A stretch of 37,976 bases of DNA from Marinilabiliaceae bacterium (GCA_016342595.1 JAEINY010000033.1:1-37976); one strand, 5' to 3'. Numbered from the stretch's first letter, positions 25,822 through 34,639 are shown. The notes: generated by a model from the sequence alone, not told the origin. Made by a program: numbers and translations.

Positions 25822-26751
25822 TCACGCAGTGAACTCACCTCTGATCTCTTCTACTTTCTCTAATAACTTTTCAAAAACATCTTTAGAAATATACGTTTCA
25901 GAATCGGCTTTAATAGTTGTTACCTTCTCTTCTGCATTTGTCTCAGCTTCCACCTTAGAAGTATTGACAATCTTTACCTGATCAAAGATTACTTTTAGCT
26001 CGTTCATCTTTGTCAGCAAGTACTGAATATCAGCATTGTCTTTATAATCTTCCAATAAATTGATAACCGTATATAAACTCAATTTCTGATACACAATACG
26101 ATCAATCAACCGCTTATTATTTTCAAGCGAACCATTGGTTAAACGAGTAGCCAGGTAAAGACCTTCCATCCATCCACCAACCAATACCATCACCGCTATT
26201 GTTGGACGATCATTTTCTGTCAGGTAAGCATTAGAAGTCATGAATGTTTCAGAGATTATGTCCAGGACCATATCCCGGTTATTCATATTCTCCTCTAACT
26301 TACGCAAGGTATTTTCATCAATCGCATTAATGATACCCAAGCCCTCAGCCAATTTTTTAGTATTGGCCATATAACGGATAGAGCTTTGGGTTTGATCAAA
26401 CAAACTGGTATAACTCAAATCAGCAGAATAGATCCCTAAATTCAAGGCCATCTGTCGATTGGTGGTATAATTATTTACATTATCAATGGGATTCAATAAG
26501 TCTTCATTATAGGTAGCTCCGGCACGTTTAATCAACATGGCTGTTTCCAAGGGCGAAGGTAATGAATAGAAAATCAGTTTTGATTTATTAAAATCGCCTA
26601 CCAATTTTTCATCTACCTTTGCTGATTCTATTATCTTATCTTCATCGCTACTTTGCTTTTTCTTGCCATCAGATACACAAGCATTAAACAAAAATGAACC
26701 GGCTGCGAGTGCTAAAAAATAATAGAAGGGTTTGGTCATTATACTTCTCAT
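25822..26751 (-). CDS. Putative lipoprotein of unknown function
   Basis: This 309-aa protein has a lipoprotein signal ending FLFNAC; a second ATG at 26739 would give 305 aa with the lipid cysteine at 21. The rest is predicted mostly helical and charged: LETAMLIKRAGATYNEDLLNPIDN, LGIYSADLSYTSLFDQTQSSIRYM, RPTIAVMVLVGGWMEGLYLATRL. I recognise this pattern from uncharacterised Bacteroidota lipoproteins but cannot give a function. It precedes the secreted-protein gene by 28 bp. Confidence 0.75.
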   Translation of the reverse strand: MRSIMTKPFYYFLALAAGSFLFNACVSDGKKKQSSDEDKIIESAKVDEKLVGDFNKSKLIFYSLPSPLETAMLIKRAGATYNEDLLNPIDNVNNYTTNRQMALNLGIYSADLSYTSLFDQTQSSIRYMANTKKLAEGLGIINAIDENTLRKLEENMNNRDMVLDIISETFMTSNAYLTENDRPTIAVMVLVGGWMEGLYLATRLTNGSLENNKRLIDRIVYQKLSLYTVINLLEDYKDNADIQYLLTKMNELKVIFDQVKIVNTSKVEAETNAEEKVTTIKADSETYISKDVFEKLLEKVEEIRGEFTA

Positions 26752-26873
26752 GATGAAATATTTATTTTTACTGATTGCTACACTAATAAAGTTCCAAAAT
26801 GGAAAATTACTATAAAAATATCAAATAAAATGTAATGATTTCATCTTTCTGCACAAAATATTTAAACAATAAC

Positions 26874-26909
26874 ACAAAAAAACCTCAATTCATTTGATGA
26901 ATTGAGGTT
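26874..26909 (-). terminator. Terminator downstream of the dihydroorotate-dehydrogenase-like gene
   Basis: AACCTCAATTCAT (26881-26893) pairs perfectly with ATGAATTGAGGTT (26897-26909) around a 3-base loop. On the minus strand it is followed by a T-run. Confidence 0.9.
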
Positions 26910-26931
26910 CTGTACTGTTAAAACCATCTGA

Positions 26932-27918
26932 TTATTCGTGAGATGAAAAGTATCTCATGAACTGTGCGCGCTCATAAAGATGCGGATCACCTATTTTACC
27001 ATAATTCATACTGCCCCTAAATTCTTCCACCGATTTAAAGCCTTTGTCATCCATCCAGCTTTCCAGTTTCTGAACCATTTCAGTCACGACCTTCGCTCCG
27101 CCCTTATATATGGCCGAGCAAACCTGAACCGTGGTTGCACCAGCCAACAACTGCTTAATCACTCCTTCTCCATTGTGCACCCCAGTAGAAGCTGAAATAT
27201 CGATATTCTGAATTTTCTCAGATACAATAGCTACCCAGCGCAAAGTCCTTCTCATATCAGCTGGTGAACTAAAAACCTCAGCCGATGTCAGTGACAGCTT
27301 ATCAATATCAATATCAGGCTCATAGAAACGATTAAACATCACCACTCCTTTAGCACCGGAGACAGATATTTTATTGACAACACTCACTAAATTGGAGAAA
27401 TACAAGCCCAATTTAATAGAAACAGGAATACTGATAATCTGACTTACATTATTTAACACTTCGTAATAGATCTTCTCGTAATCGCCTGCTTCACTGTTCT
27501 TATCTGTATTAACAATAAATACATTCAATTCCAATGCATCCGCGCCAGAGGCTTCTATTTGCCGGGCAAAATCCACCCACTCATCTGCCGAATAACAATT
27601 AATACTGGCGATCACCGGAATATCATATTTCGCTTTTGTCTCCTTGATTAACTTGAGATATTCATTCACTGAATTATCACGGGTATAACCTTTCACGTAG
27701 TCTAAAGCTTCCGGGTAATCAAATCCCTCACCTTTATAAATGACATTATTTACTTCATGATTAATTTGCTCTTCGAACAGTGATTTGAGAACAACTGCAC
27801 CGGCTCCTGCTTCCACCAGTTTTCCGATTTTCTCAACACTATTGGTTAATCCTGAACTACTAACAACAATTGGATTTTTAAGATTTAATCCCAGATATTT
27901 TGTCTCTAGATTTGCCAT
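26932..27918 (-). CDS. Dihydroorotate-dehydrogenase-like TIM-barrel flavoprotein
   Basis: This 328-aa protein resembles class 1 dihydroorotate dehydrogenase (PyrD) and PreA-type enzymes. LKNPIVVSSSGLTNSVEKIGKLVEAGAGAVVLKSLFEEQ is the FMN-site start (residues 14-52), later ASINCYSADEWVDFARQIEASGADALELNVF, VSIKLGLYFSNLVSVVNKISVSGAKGVVMFNRF and STGVHNGEGVIKQLLAGATTVQVCSAI. The core FMN-binding barrel is present, but the catalytic substrate loop seems unlike authentic PyrD. It has no pyrimidine-gene neighbours, so it may act on another oxidoreductase substrate. A promoter element lies 36 bases before the start. Confidence 0.82.
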   Translation of the reverse strand: MANLETKYLGLNLKNPIVVSSSGLTNSVEKIGKLVEAGAGAVVLKSLFEEQINHEVNNVIYKGEGFDYPEALDYVKGYTRDNSVNEYLKLIKETKAKYDIPVIASINCYSADEWVDFARQIEASGADALELNVFIVNTDKNSEAGDYEKIYYEVLNNVSQIISIPVSIKLGLYFSNLVSVVNKISVSGAKGVVMFNRFYEPDIDIDKLSLTSAEVFSSPADMRRTLRWVAIVSEKIQNIDISASTGVHNGEGVIKQLLAGATTVQVCSAIYKGGAKVVTEMVQKLESWMDDKGFKSVEEFRGSMNYGKIGDPHLYERAQFMRYFSSHE

Positions 27919-27953
27919 TGAATGCTATTTTTTTCAGTTTTTTAGACAAAGAA

Positions 27954-27961
27954 CAAATATA
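27954..27961 (-). promoter_or_regulatory. Promoter -7 element for the dihydroorotate-dehydrogenase-like gene
   Basis: Read on the minus strand, TATATTTG is an exact TAnnTTTG match, 36 bases before ATG 27918. No TTTG lies at the ideal distance upstream. Confidence 0.4.
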
Positions 27962-28010
27962 ACCAAATCTGTCAGAGTAGAAACTGCTCCTCTGTTTTTT
28001 TACAGCTACC

Positions 28011-28062
28011 TTTATTCACCAGGTAACTTTTAATGACCACAAATAGTCAGCCGGTGAATAAA
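28011..28062. repeat. Long-loop inverted repeat downstream of the YggS-like gene
   Basis: TTTATTCACC (28011-28020) is an exact reverse complement of GGTGAATAAA (28053-28062). Inside, TGAC/GTCA (28034-28037 and 28046-28049) forms a nested stem. It sits just after the YggS-like gene's stop and before the next gene's promoter, and could be an RNA structure ending or protecting that transcript. It lacks a T-tract directly after the stem. Confidence 0.5.
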
Positions 28063-28068
28063 GTGCGA

Positions 28069-28740
28069 CTAGTGATAATTTCGATAACCAAAGATTGAAC
28101 TCCCTACACGTACCATGGTACTGCCTTCCTCCATCGCTATCTCAAAATCGCCCGACATCCCCATACTGATCTCCTTGAAGCTTTCCTGATTGGTGAAAAC
28201 CGTTTTCTTTAAATTTTTAAAAATAAGCTTCAAATGACCAAATTCTTTCCGTATTTGCCCTTCATCATCAGTATTAGTTGCCATTCCCATCAAACCGCAA
28301 ATATCAACGTGGGAAACAGATTCAATTAATTCATCAGTTAACAATTGAACTAACTCATCTTCTGAGAAACCAAACTTTGTCTCTTCTTCGGCAATGTGCA
28401 CTTGCAATAAACAAGGGATTTTACGATCACACTTTACCCCTTCTTTATGTACCACTTTCAATAACTTCTCAGAATCAACACCATGGAGCAGTTGTACAAA
28501 TGGCGCAATATATTTCACTTTGTTACTCTGGAGATGACCAATCATATGCCACTCAATATCTTTGGGCAAACTTTCATACTTGGCTGCCAACTCTTGCACT
28601 TTATTCTCGCCAAAGATTCTCTGACCAGCTTCATAGGCTTCCATGATATCTTCATTGGGCTTAGTTTTTGACACTGCCACCAGAGTGGCCTTTTCTCCGA
28701 TTTGTGCCTTTATATGAATTAAATTCTCTTTTATTGACAT
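28069..28740 (-). CDS. YggS/PLPBP-family pyridoxal-5'-phosphate homeostasis protein
   Basis: This 223-aa cytosolic protein has a single TIM-barrel domain that binds PLP and balances free vitamin B6, with no known catalytic activity. The PLP lysine is Lys25 in AVSKTKP. RIFGENKVQELAAKY, WHMIGHLQSNKVKYI, CLLQVHIAEEETKFGF and MGMSGDFEIAMEEGSTMVRVGSSIFG are signature stretches. I start it at ATG 28740; an in-frame TTG six bases further upstream is less likely. It has its own promoter (28760-28790) immediately behind the DUF1015-gene terminator. Confidence 0.94.
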   Translation of the reverse strand: MSIKENLIHIKAQIGEKATLVAVSKTKPNEDIMEAYEAGQRIFGENKVQELAAKYESLPKDIEWHMIGHLQSNKVKYIAPFVQLLHGVDSEKLLKVVHKEGVKCDRKIPCLLQVHIAEEETKFGFSEDELVQLLTDELIESVSHVDICGLMGMATNTDDEGQIRKEFGHLKLIFKNLKKTVFTNQESFKEISMGMSGDFEIAMEEGSTMVRVGSSIFGYRNYH

Positions 28741-28759
28741 CTTCAATTCTATTTTGATA

Positions 28760-28790
28760 CAAAGTTACACATCAGCCTTGGATGTACAAA
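28760..28790 (-). promoter_or_regulatory. Bacteroidota-type promoter for the YggS-like gene
   Basis: On the minus strand TTTG (28787-28790) is followed by 19 bases and TAACTTTG (28760-28767), an exact consensus form. It begins in the T-run of the terminator at 28786-28819. Confidence 0.7.
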
Positions 28791-28819
28791 AAAAGCTCCC
28801 TTCACATTGAAGAGAGCTT
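28786..28819 (-). terminator. Terminator downstream of the DUF1015 gene
   Basis: AAGCTCCCTTCA (28793-28804) pairs with TGAAGAGAGCTT (28808-28819) with one mismatch and a 3-base loop. On the minus strand seven Ts follow. It ends the serC-serA-DUF1015 cluster. Confidence 0.85.
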
Positions 28820-28843
28820 CTATTTATTTTGTAAGCTATTTCT

Positions 28844-30094
28844 CTAGTCTAATTTGTGAATAGCTAATCCAGAACGCAACTTAGGTTCAAACCAAGTTGT
28901 TTTCGGAGGCATGATGTTACCGGTATCAGCAATGTCGATCAGCTGTTGCATAGAAACCGGATACAAAGCAAAAGCTACTTTCATACCACCACCATCAACA
29001 CGCTTTTTCAACTCGCCTAAACCACGGATTCCACCAATAAAATCAATACGCGTTGAACGACGTAAATCTTCGATTCCCAACATTTTATTTAAAACATGAT
29101 CAGAAAGAATAGTTACATCCAATACGCCAATAGGATCATTATCATTATAAGTACCTTCTTTTGCATTCAACTTGTACCATTTTCCTTCCAGGTACATGCT
29201 GAATTCGTGCAATTGGGACGGACGATATTCCTCTTCACCCATGCAAGCTACGTCAAAAACAACTTTCAATTTCGCCAACAACTCATCAGGATTCAATCCA
29301 TTCAAGTCTTTTACTGCACGGTTATAATCAATAATTTTCAATTGATTATCCGGGAAGTGAACAGCCATGAAGAAGTTGTATTCTTCATCACCTGTATGAT
29401 TTGGGTTTTGTGCTTTTTTCTCTTCACCAATACGAGCTGCTGCAGCAGTACGGTGGTGACCGTCGGCTACATAGGTAGCTGGCACCTTAGTTGCAAAAAG
29501 CTCCTCTAAACGCGCATTAATAGCTGGATCATTTACAGGCCACAAGTGATGTCCAAAACCATCTTCAGCTACAAAATCATAATCTGCTTCCTGGTTTTTA
29601 ACGATATTCTCTACGATCTCATCAATTTCAGGTACCGCTTTGTATGAAAAGAATACAGGCTCAATGTTGGCATTCAGATAACGTGTCAAGATCATGCGAT
29701 CTTCTTCTTTATCCGGACGTGTCAACTCATGCTTTTTAATAATGCCATTGTTATAATCTTCACAAGCAGCACCACCAACAATACCGTATTGCGTACGTCC
29801 GTCCATGGTTTGCGCGTAGATGTAAAACTTAGCTTCATTATCCTGCACTAAAAAACCTTTATCCTGAAATGCCATCAAGTTCTCAACCGACTTGTTATAA
29901 ACAATTTCAGAATGAATATCTGTACCAGCCGGACAATCAATCTCCGCTCTGGTGATGTGCAACAAAGAACACTCTTTGCCTTTGGCCATTTCAGCAGCTT
30001 CCGCACTGTTCATCACATCATATGGTAAACAAGCCAAATCTTTAGCTACTTCTTTAGGAGGTCTAAGTCCTTTAAACGGTTTTACAATAGCCAT
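28844..30094 (-). CDS. DUF1015 family protein linked to serine biosynthesis
   Basis: This 416-aa protein belongs to a conserved family of unknown function that is often found beside serA in anaerobes. It starts MAIVKPFKGLRPP and has LACLPYDVMN, SLLHITR, KKHELTRPDKEEDRMILTRYLNANIEPVFFSY and the conserved VADGHHRTAAAAR (near residue 211). The GHHR motif recalls ParB/SbnI-like serine kinases, but this is a weak likeness. The gene lies 31 bp after serA on the same strand and is followed by a terminator. A role in serine metabolism is inference from context. Confidence 0.85.
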   Translation of the reverse strand: MAIVKPFKGLRPPKEVAKDLACLPYDVMNSAEAAEMAKGKECSLLHITRAEIDCPAGTDIHSEIVYNKSVENLMAFQDKGFLVQDNEAKFYIYAQTMDGRTQYGIVGGAACEDYNNGIIKKHELTRPDKEEDRMILTRYLNANIEPVFFSYKAVPEIDEIVENIVKNQEADYDFVAEDGFGHHLWPVNDPAINARLEELFATKVPATYVADGHHRTAAAARIGEEKKAQNPNHTGDEEYNFFMAVHFPDNQLKIIDYNRAVKDLNGLNPDELLAKLKVVFDVACMGEEEYRPSQLHEFSMYLEGKWYKLNAKEGTYNDNDPIGVLDVTILSDHVLNKMLGIEDLRRSTRIDFIGGIRGLGELKKRVDGGGMKVAFALYPVSMQQLIDIADTGNIMPPKTTWFEPKLRSGLAIHKLD

Positions 30095-30125
30095 TTTGTT
30101 ATACTAAAATAAGGATTAATACTAA

Positions 30126-31049
30126 TTATTTATTCACTCTGAAGGTTTCATCGCCATTGGCGAAGAATCCATGTATCTGATTGGCTCCAGCTACTCCGGC
30201 ATTAATATTTGCCTCCGCAGTTTGAGCACCCATTTTCTTTGGTGTAAATAAGAAACGTCCTTCAAATTTCGTCTCAAATTCTGCTTTACAATCAGGTGCA
30301 ATATCAGAGATGTATTTGAAATCCGGACGATCAGCCATTACTTTCAAAATTTCCTCCTCGTTAATCACCTCCTTACGAGCCGTATTCACCAACACAGCTC
30401 CCTTAGGCATCAAATTCAACAAATCGTAATTGATGGACTTCTTCGTTTTATCATTAGCCGGAATGTGCAAGGAGATGTACTGACATGTTTTGTACAACTC
30501 CTCAACACTCTTAACAGGAGTGATACCAGCTGCCGTAATAACTTCATCAGCCACAAACGGATCGAATGCATAAATCTCCATACCGAATCCTTTAGCAATT
30601 TCAGCTACATAATGCCCTACATTACCATAGGCATGAATACCAAGCATTTTGCCTCGCAATTCAACACCGGCTGAACCATTATAGCTATTACGAGCCATGA
30701 AAACCATCATCCCTAGTACCAACTCAGCTACAGCATTTGAGTTCTGGCCTGGTGTATTCATCGCAACGATACCTTTTTCTGTACAGGCTTCCAAATCCAA
30801 ATTGTCATATCCGGCACCAGCACGTACCACGATTTTCAATTCAGGAGCTGCCTCAATTACTTCGCGTGTCACTTTATCAGAACGCACAATCATAGCGTGG
30901 GCATCCTTAACGGCATCAAGCAATTGAGCTTTATCTGTATATTTCTCAAGTAAAGCAAATTCGTAACCAGCTTCTTTTACGATCTTTTCAATTTGATCAA
31001 CAGCTGCTTTTGCAAATGGTTTTTCAGTAGCAACCAATACTTTTTTCAT
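30126..31049 (-). CDS. serA: D-3-phosphoglycerate dehydrogenase, lysine active-site type
   Basis: This 307-aa NAD-dependent enzyme makes 3-phosphohydroxypyruvate, the first step of serine synthesis. Family features are VVRAGAGYDNLD (residues 74-85), NTPGQNSNAVAELVLGMM (98-115), the coenzyme fold MLGIHAYGNVGHYVAEIAKGF (about 135-155) and Arg225 in VNTARKEVIN. The active-site histidine of the usual TPHIG motif is replaced by lysine in TPKKMGAQTAEA (269-280), as known for the Entamoeba/Bacteroides type III enzymes. There is no ACT domain, so no serine feedback site is expected. It is second in the cluster, after serC and a hairpin. Confidence 0.95.
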   Translation of the reverse strand: MKKVLVATEKPFAKAAVDQIEKIVKEAGYEFALLEKYTDKAQLLDAVKDAHAMIVRSDKVTREVIEAAPELKIVVRAGAGYDNLDLEACTEKGIVAMNTPGQNSNAVAELVLGMMVFMARNSYNGSAGVELRGKMLGIHAYGNVGHYVAEIAKGFGMEIYAFDPFVADEVITAAGITPVKSVEELYKTCQYISLHIPANDKTKKSINYDLLNLMPKGAVLVNTARKEVINEEEILKVMADRPDFKYISDIAPDCKAEFETKFEGRFLFTPKKMGAQTAEANINAGVAGANQIHGFFANGDETFRVNK

Positions 31050-31072
31050 ATTCGGTGATTTTTTTTGGTGTG

Positions 31073-31099
31073 AAAAAAGTAAGCCCCGAGAGGGGCCTA
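31073..31099 (-). terminator. Hairpin with T-tract between serC and serA
   Basis: GCCCC (31083-31087) and GGGGC (31092-31096) form a tight stem around GAGA, extended by flanking GTA/TAC. On the minus strand a T-run follows a few bases later. It may be a partial terminator or attenuator within the serC-serA cluster. Confidence 0.55.
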
Positions 31100-31123
31100 C
31101 TACAGATAAAAATATACGGATTT

Positions 31124-32194
31124 TTAATATTTAGCTGAAAATTCTTTCATACAGTCTACCATAGCCTGAATACTTTCTTTTGGCATGGCATTATATGTAG
31201 AAGCACGGAATCCACCAACAGAACGGTGTCCTTTGATTCCACTCATTCCTTTAGAAGTAGCCAGGTCGAAGAAATCTTTCTCCAATTCCTTGTACTCATC
31301 ATTCATGACGAAACAGATGTTCATCAAAGAGCGATCTTCCTGATCAGCAACCGTTGCTTTAAACATTTTGTTACGATCAATCTCATTATAAAGCAAATCA
31401 GCTTTATCAATATTGATTTTCTCCATGGCAGAAACACCACCCATCTCTTTCAACCACTTTAATGTTTGCAAAGCTGAGAAAATTGGAAATACAGGAGGTG
31501 TATTAAACATTGATCCACCATCAACATGAGTACGATAATCCAACATAGTTGGGATGTGACGATCCATTTTACCAAGTGCATCTTTCTTTACAATCACAAA
31601 AGTAACACCCGCTGGTGCCAGGTTCTTTTGCGCGCCACCGTAAATCAATGTATATTTAGAAATATCCACAGGACGTGAGAAAATATCAGATGACATATCA
31701 GCTACCAAAGGTACATTTACATCCAAATCCTTTTTAATCTCCGTACCATAAATGGTATTATTAGTTGTGATGTGGAAATAATCAGCATCCGATGGGATCT
31801 CATAGTTTTTAGGAACATAGTTATAAAGCGTGTCCTTTGAAGATGCTACTTCTACTACTTCACCAAAACCTTTGGCCTCTTTCAATGCTTTGTTAGCCCA
31901 GGTACCGGTATTCAGATAAGCTGCCTTTTTAGCCAATAAGTTATAAGGCACCATACAAAATTGTGTACTTGCACCACCACCCAGAAACAATACTTCGTAA
32001 CCAGCCGGAATATCCAACAACTCTTTAAATAAAGCCTGCGCTTCATCCATAACGGCAACAAACTCTTTACCGCGGTGAGATACTTCTAATAAAGACAAAC
32101 CAGTACCTGCAAAATTCAATACAGCTTCAGCTGAATTTTTAATGGTCGAATCAGGCAAAATAGAAGGCCCTGCTGAAAAATTATGCTTCTTCAT
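31124..32194 (-). CDS. serC: Phosphoserine aminotransferase
   Basis: This 356-aa class V PLP aminotransferase converts 3-phosphohydroxypyruvate to phosphoserine. The start [22 protein letters not shown], the [10 protein letters not shown] loop, [21 protein letters not shown] and the PLP lysine (Lys190 in [15 protein letters not shown]) are diagnostic, and the C-terminus carries the [20 protein letters not shown] substrate-binding stretch. The length is normal. It is first in the serC-serA-DUF1015 cluster. The 280 bp upstream (32195-32474) is AT-rich and shows no promoter of clear consensus form and no gene. Confidence 0.97.
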   Translation of the reverse strand: MKKHNFSAGPSILPDSTIKNSAEAVLNFAGTGLSLLEVSHRGKEFVAVMDEAQALFKELLDIPAGYEVLFLGGGASTQFCMVPYNLLAKKAAYLNTGTWANKALKEAKGFGEVVEVASSKDTLYNYVPKNYEIPSDADYFHITTNNTIYGTEIKKDLDVNVPLVADMSSDIFSRPVDISKYTLIYGGAQKNLAPAGVTFVIVKKDALGKMDRHIPTMLDYRTHVDGGSMFNTPPVFPIFSALQTLKWLKEMGGVSAMEKINIDKADLLYNEIDRNKMFKATVADQEDRSLMNICFVMNDEYKELEKDFFDLATSKGMSGIKGHRSVGGFRASTYNAMPKESIQAMVDCMKEFSAKY

Positions 32195-32474
32195 TTTTTT
32201 TGTTTTATGATACGTTTTTGATTAATGCTTTTAAATCACGAGTCTAAAATTATGAAATATCTATTTCATACCCCACAAAAAGCAGCAAAATATAACTTTC
32301 AATTTGTAAGCAATTCACTAAAACTTATGTCAATCTCTCACCTTCCACCTCAACTACGCCCAAGTCAACCTTCTCTTTTACCAGTCATTAACAAAGGTGA
32401 ATCTGAAATTTCAAAAGCATGACATTCGTCAGTATTTATTGCTATATTATATTAAACCGCAAAGTGGTGCTGAA

Positions 32475-33557
32475 TTAAATAAAAGGCACTTTAATGACTT
32501 TCGCCTTCAATTTCCGATTACGAACCTTGATATAAATTTCCGTATCAAACTTTGTATATCCTTTATTCAGGTATCCCATTCCGATTCCTTTTCCTAAAAC
32601 AGGCGATTGCGTACCAGAAGTAACACGACCAATAACTTCGTCGTTTTCATTCACAATTTCATAATCTTTACGGGGAATACCGCGATCGATCATTTCGAAG
32701 CCACGAAGACGTTTTGACACTCCTTCTTCTTTCAGTTTCAACATGTAATCTTTATCGATGAATGATTTATGATCCACAAATTTTGTAATCCATCCTAAAC
32801 CTGCTTCAATGGGTGAAGTCGTATCATCAATATCATTTCCGTACAAACAGAAACCCATTTCCAAACGTAAAGTATCACGAGCAGCCAAACCAATTGGTAA
32901 AATACCGAAGTCTTCACCTGCTTCAAAAATAGCTTTCCATAGTTTAGGACCATCAGCATTGTACATATATAATTCAAAACCACCAGCACCAGTATAACCC
33001 GTATTGGAGATAATCACATTTTCAACGCCTGCAAACACACCAGTCACAAATGAATAATATTCAATTTCAGATAAGTTTACATCTGTCAATTTCTGTAAAA
33101 CCTCCACTGCCTTCGGTCCCTGGATAGCTAATTGAGAAATGGCATCACTGGCATCTTCCAATTCAGCACCCATAGTATTTTGTTCATTGCACCAGGCCCA
33201 ATCTTTCTCAATATTTGAAGCATTTACCACTAACAAATATTTTTCCTCTTCATATTTGTAAACCAATAAATCGTCTACAATACCACCTTTACCATTAGGG
33301 AAACAAGAATACTGCGCCTTACCAACATGCAATACACTTGCATCATTAGAAGTTACTTTTTGCACAAATTCTAATGCCCTAGGACCTTTTACCCAAAACT
33401 CACCCATGTGCGACACATCAAATACACCTACTCCGTTGCGAACATTCATATGCTCATTATTAATACCAGAGTACTCGATAGGCATTTCAAAACCGGCAAA
33501 AGGAACCATCTTAGCACCGCAAGATGTATGAAACTCGTAAAATGCAGTTTTTTTCAT
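32475..33557 (-). CDS. gcvT: Glycine cleavage system aminomethyltransferase (T protein)
   Basis: This 360-aa folate-dependent enzyme transfers the methylene group from the aminomethylated H protein to tetrahydrofolate and releases ammonia. It shows [15 protein letters not shown] (about residues 17-31), [49 protein letters not shown] and [21 protein letters not shown], all characteristic. The other glycine-cleavage genes are not adjacent. A well-formed promoter lies 80 bases upstream. Confidence 0.97.
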   Translation of the reverse strand: MKKTAFYEFHTSCGAKMVPFAGFEMPIEYSGINNEHMNVRNGVGVFDVSHMGEFWVKGPRALEFVQKVTSNDASVLHVGKAQYSCFPNGKGGIVDDLLVYKYEEEKYLLVVNASNIEKDWAWCNEQNTMGAELEDASDAISQLAIQGPKAVEVLQKLTDVNLSEIEYYSFVTGVFAGVENVIISNTGYTGAGGFELYMYNADGPKLWKAIFEAGEDFGILPIGLAARDTLRLEMGFCLYGNDIDDTTSPIEAGLGWITKFVDHKSFIDKDYMLKLKEEGVSKRLRGFEMIDRGIPRKDYEIVNENDEVIGRVTSGTQSPVLGKGIGMGYLNKGYTKFDTEIYIKVRNRKLKAKVIKVPFI

Positions 33558-33636
33558 TCTATTAACTATTAATGATATTGTAAAAACCTTGACTTATTAA
33601 TCGTTACACGTTTTTTATCGTGATATTGATTTTGAA

Positions 33637-33665
33637 CAAATGTAAAAAAATATTCAAGTGGCAAA
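33637..33665 (-). promoter_or_regulatory. Bacteroidota-type promoter for gcvT
   Basis: On the minus strand TTTG (33662-33665), 17 bases, then TACATTTG (33637-33644). It lies 80 bases before the gcvT start. Confidence 0.6.
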
Positions 33666-33722
33666 AAATGACAATTATTGTCTTAGAAAGCTAATAAATA
33701 TCATCTACCAATAATTGATTAA

Positions 33723-33750
33723 TCTACTCATTTCAGCAAAAAAGAGTAGA
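33723..33750. repeat. Short inverted repeat upstream of the Hpt gene
   Basis: TCTACTC (33723-33729) and GAGTAGA (33744-33750) are exact complements around a 14-base spacer, immediately before the -7 element at 33759. Its place suggests an operator, though a stray hairpin is equally possible. Confidence 0.35.
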
Positions 33751-33758
33751 TTTGTTTT

Positions 33759-33766
33759 TAATTTTG
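33759..33766 (+). promoter_or_regulatory. Promoter -7 element for the Hpt/STAS genes
   Basis: TAATTTTG matches TAnnTTTG, 33 bases before the Hpt ATG. Confidence 0.4.
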
Positions 33767-33799
33767 TATTTTACAGGCTCATTACTAAAACAATCAACA

Positions 33800-34276
33800 A
33801 TGCCTAATCAATATAGATACATTGACTTAAGCTACTTAGAAAGTATTTCAGAAGGTAATAGCGACATCGTTAAAGAGCTGATTACCATCTTCATTGAACA
33901 GGTACCTGAATTCACTGAAGGATTTGACGAAGGGCTAGCCCATAAAGACTGGTCAAAAATTGCAGCGGTTGCACATAAGGCCAAATCATCCGTTATGTCA
34001 ATGGGGATTAACAATCTTGGCAACAATGATCTTAAGAATTTAGAGTTACTTGCCAAACAATTTCGAGTAGATGAATTAATTACCCTCAACGACACTTCCA
34101 TTAAAAGTGTTGAGGAACTTGAGAAACTTAGGAAAAATCTGGATAGTTATCCAAAAGATCGGAAGAAATGGATCCTTCAAAATAAAAATGAGTTGAAAAT
34201 TAAAGAATTAATTGATATATTTAATATAACCTGTATCGAAGCCATTAAGGAGCTGAACCAAGTCTTAGACAATTAA
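33800..34276 (+). CDS. Histidine phosphotransfer (Hpt) domain protein
   Basis: This 158-aa cytoplasmic phosphorelay protein contains an Hpt four-helix bundle. The phospho-accepting site is His59 in AAVAHKAKSSVMSMG, matching the AHxxKSS pattern. It starts YRYIDLSYLESISEGNSDIVKELITIFIEQ, typical of stand-alone Hpt modules, and has a charged helical extension of about 35 residues past the bundle. I choose ATG 33800; an upstream TTG lies before the promoter element. The STAS gene follows by 12 bp. There is no kinase in the immediate neighbourhood to supply phosphate. Confidence 0.85.
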   Translation: MPNQYRYIDLSYLESISEGNSDIVKELITIFIEQVPEFTEGFDEGLAHKDWSKIAAVAHKAKSSVMSMGINNLGNNDLKNLELLAKQFRVDELITLNDTSIKSVEELEKLRKNLDSYPKDRKKWILQNKNELKIKELIDIFNITCIEAIKELNQVLDN

Positions 34277-34288
34277 AACTTATATCAT

Positions 34289-34615
34289 ATGTTGGAACTA
34301 AAGGAACAAAACGGACTGATAATCGGCAATTTATCTGAAACAAACAGATTAAATGCCGCGGTTGCACCAGATATTAAGTCACAACTTACTGAAGTGTTAT
34401 CGTCCAAAGGAGCCAAAATGGTTCTAAACTTGTCAAATATCAAATTCATTGATAGCACAGGTATTGGAACGTTGATTAGCGCCCTTAAAACAGCGCGCGA
34501 AAACAATGGTACCTTTCAGCTTTGTGCCCTGCAGAAGGAGGTGATGAACTTGATAACTTTAATGAAATTAGACAAAGTTTTTGATATTTTTCCAGATGAG
34601 TCTACTGCCGGCTAA
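34289..34615 (+). CDS. STAS-domain anti-sigma-factor antagonist
   Basis: This 108-aa protein is a stand-alone STAS domain like SpoIIAA/RsbV. The regulatory serine is Ser56 in FIDSTGIGTLISAL, the site phosphorylated by an anti-sigma kinase and dephosphorylated by a PP2C phosphatase; unphosphorylated antagonist binds the kinase. The rest shows the usual strand-helix pattern, ending in LITLMKLDKVFDIFPDE. It lies 12 bp after the Hpt gene and is followed by a terminator and then a SpoIIE-type phosphatase gene, its likely partner. Confidence 0.9.
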   Translation: MLELKEQNGLIIGNLSETNRLNAAVAPDIKSQLTEVLSSKGAKMVLNLSNIKFIDSTGIGTLISALKTARENNGTFQLCALQKEVMNLITLMKLDKVFDIFPDESTAG

Positions 34616-34639
34616 TAGTATCAATACTGATTAAAATAT

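Noticed and set aside
32195-32474. Possible small gene or riboswitch upstream of serC
   Set aside because: The stretch is AT-rich with no conserved core, no strong stem and no frame longer than about 60 codons with family features.
33752-33799. TTG start that would lengthen the Hpt protein
   Set aside because: It lies upstream of the promoter -7 element, and the sequence before ATG 33800 does not fit an Hpt domain.
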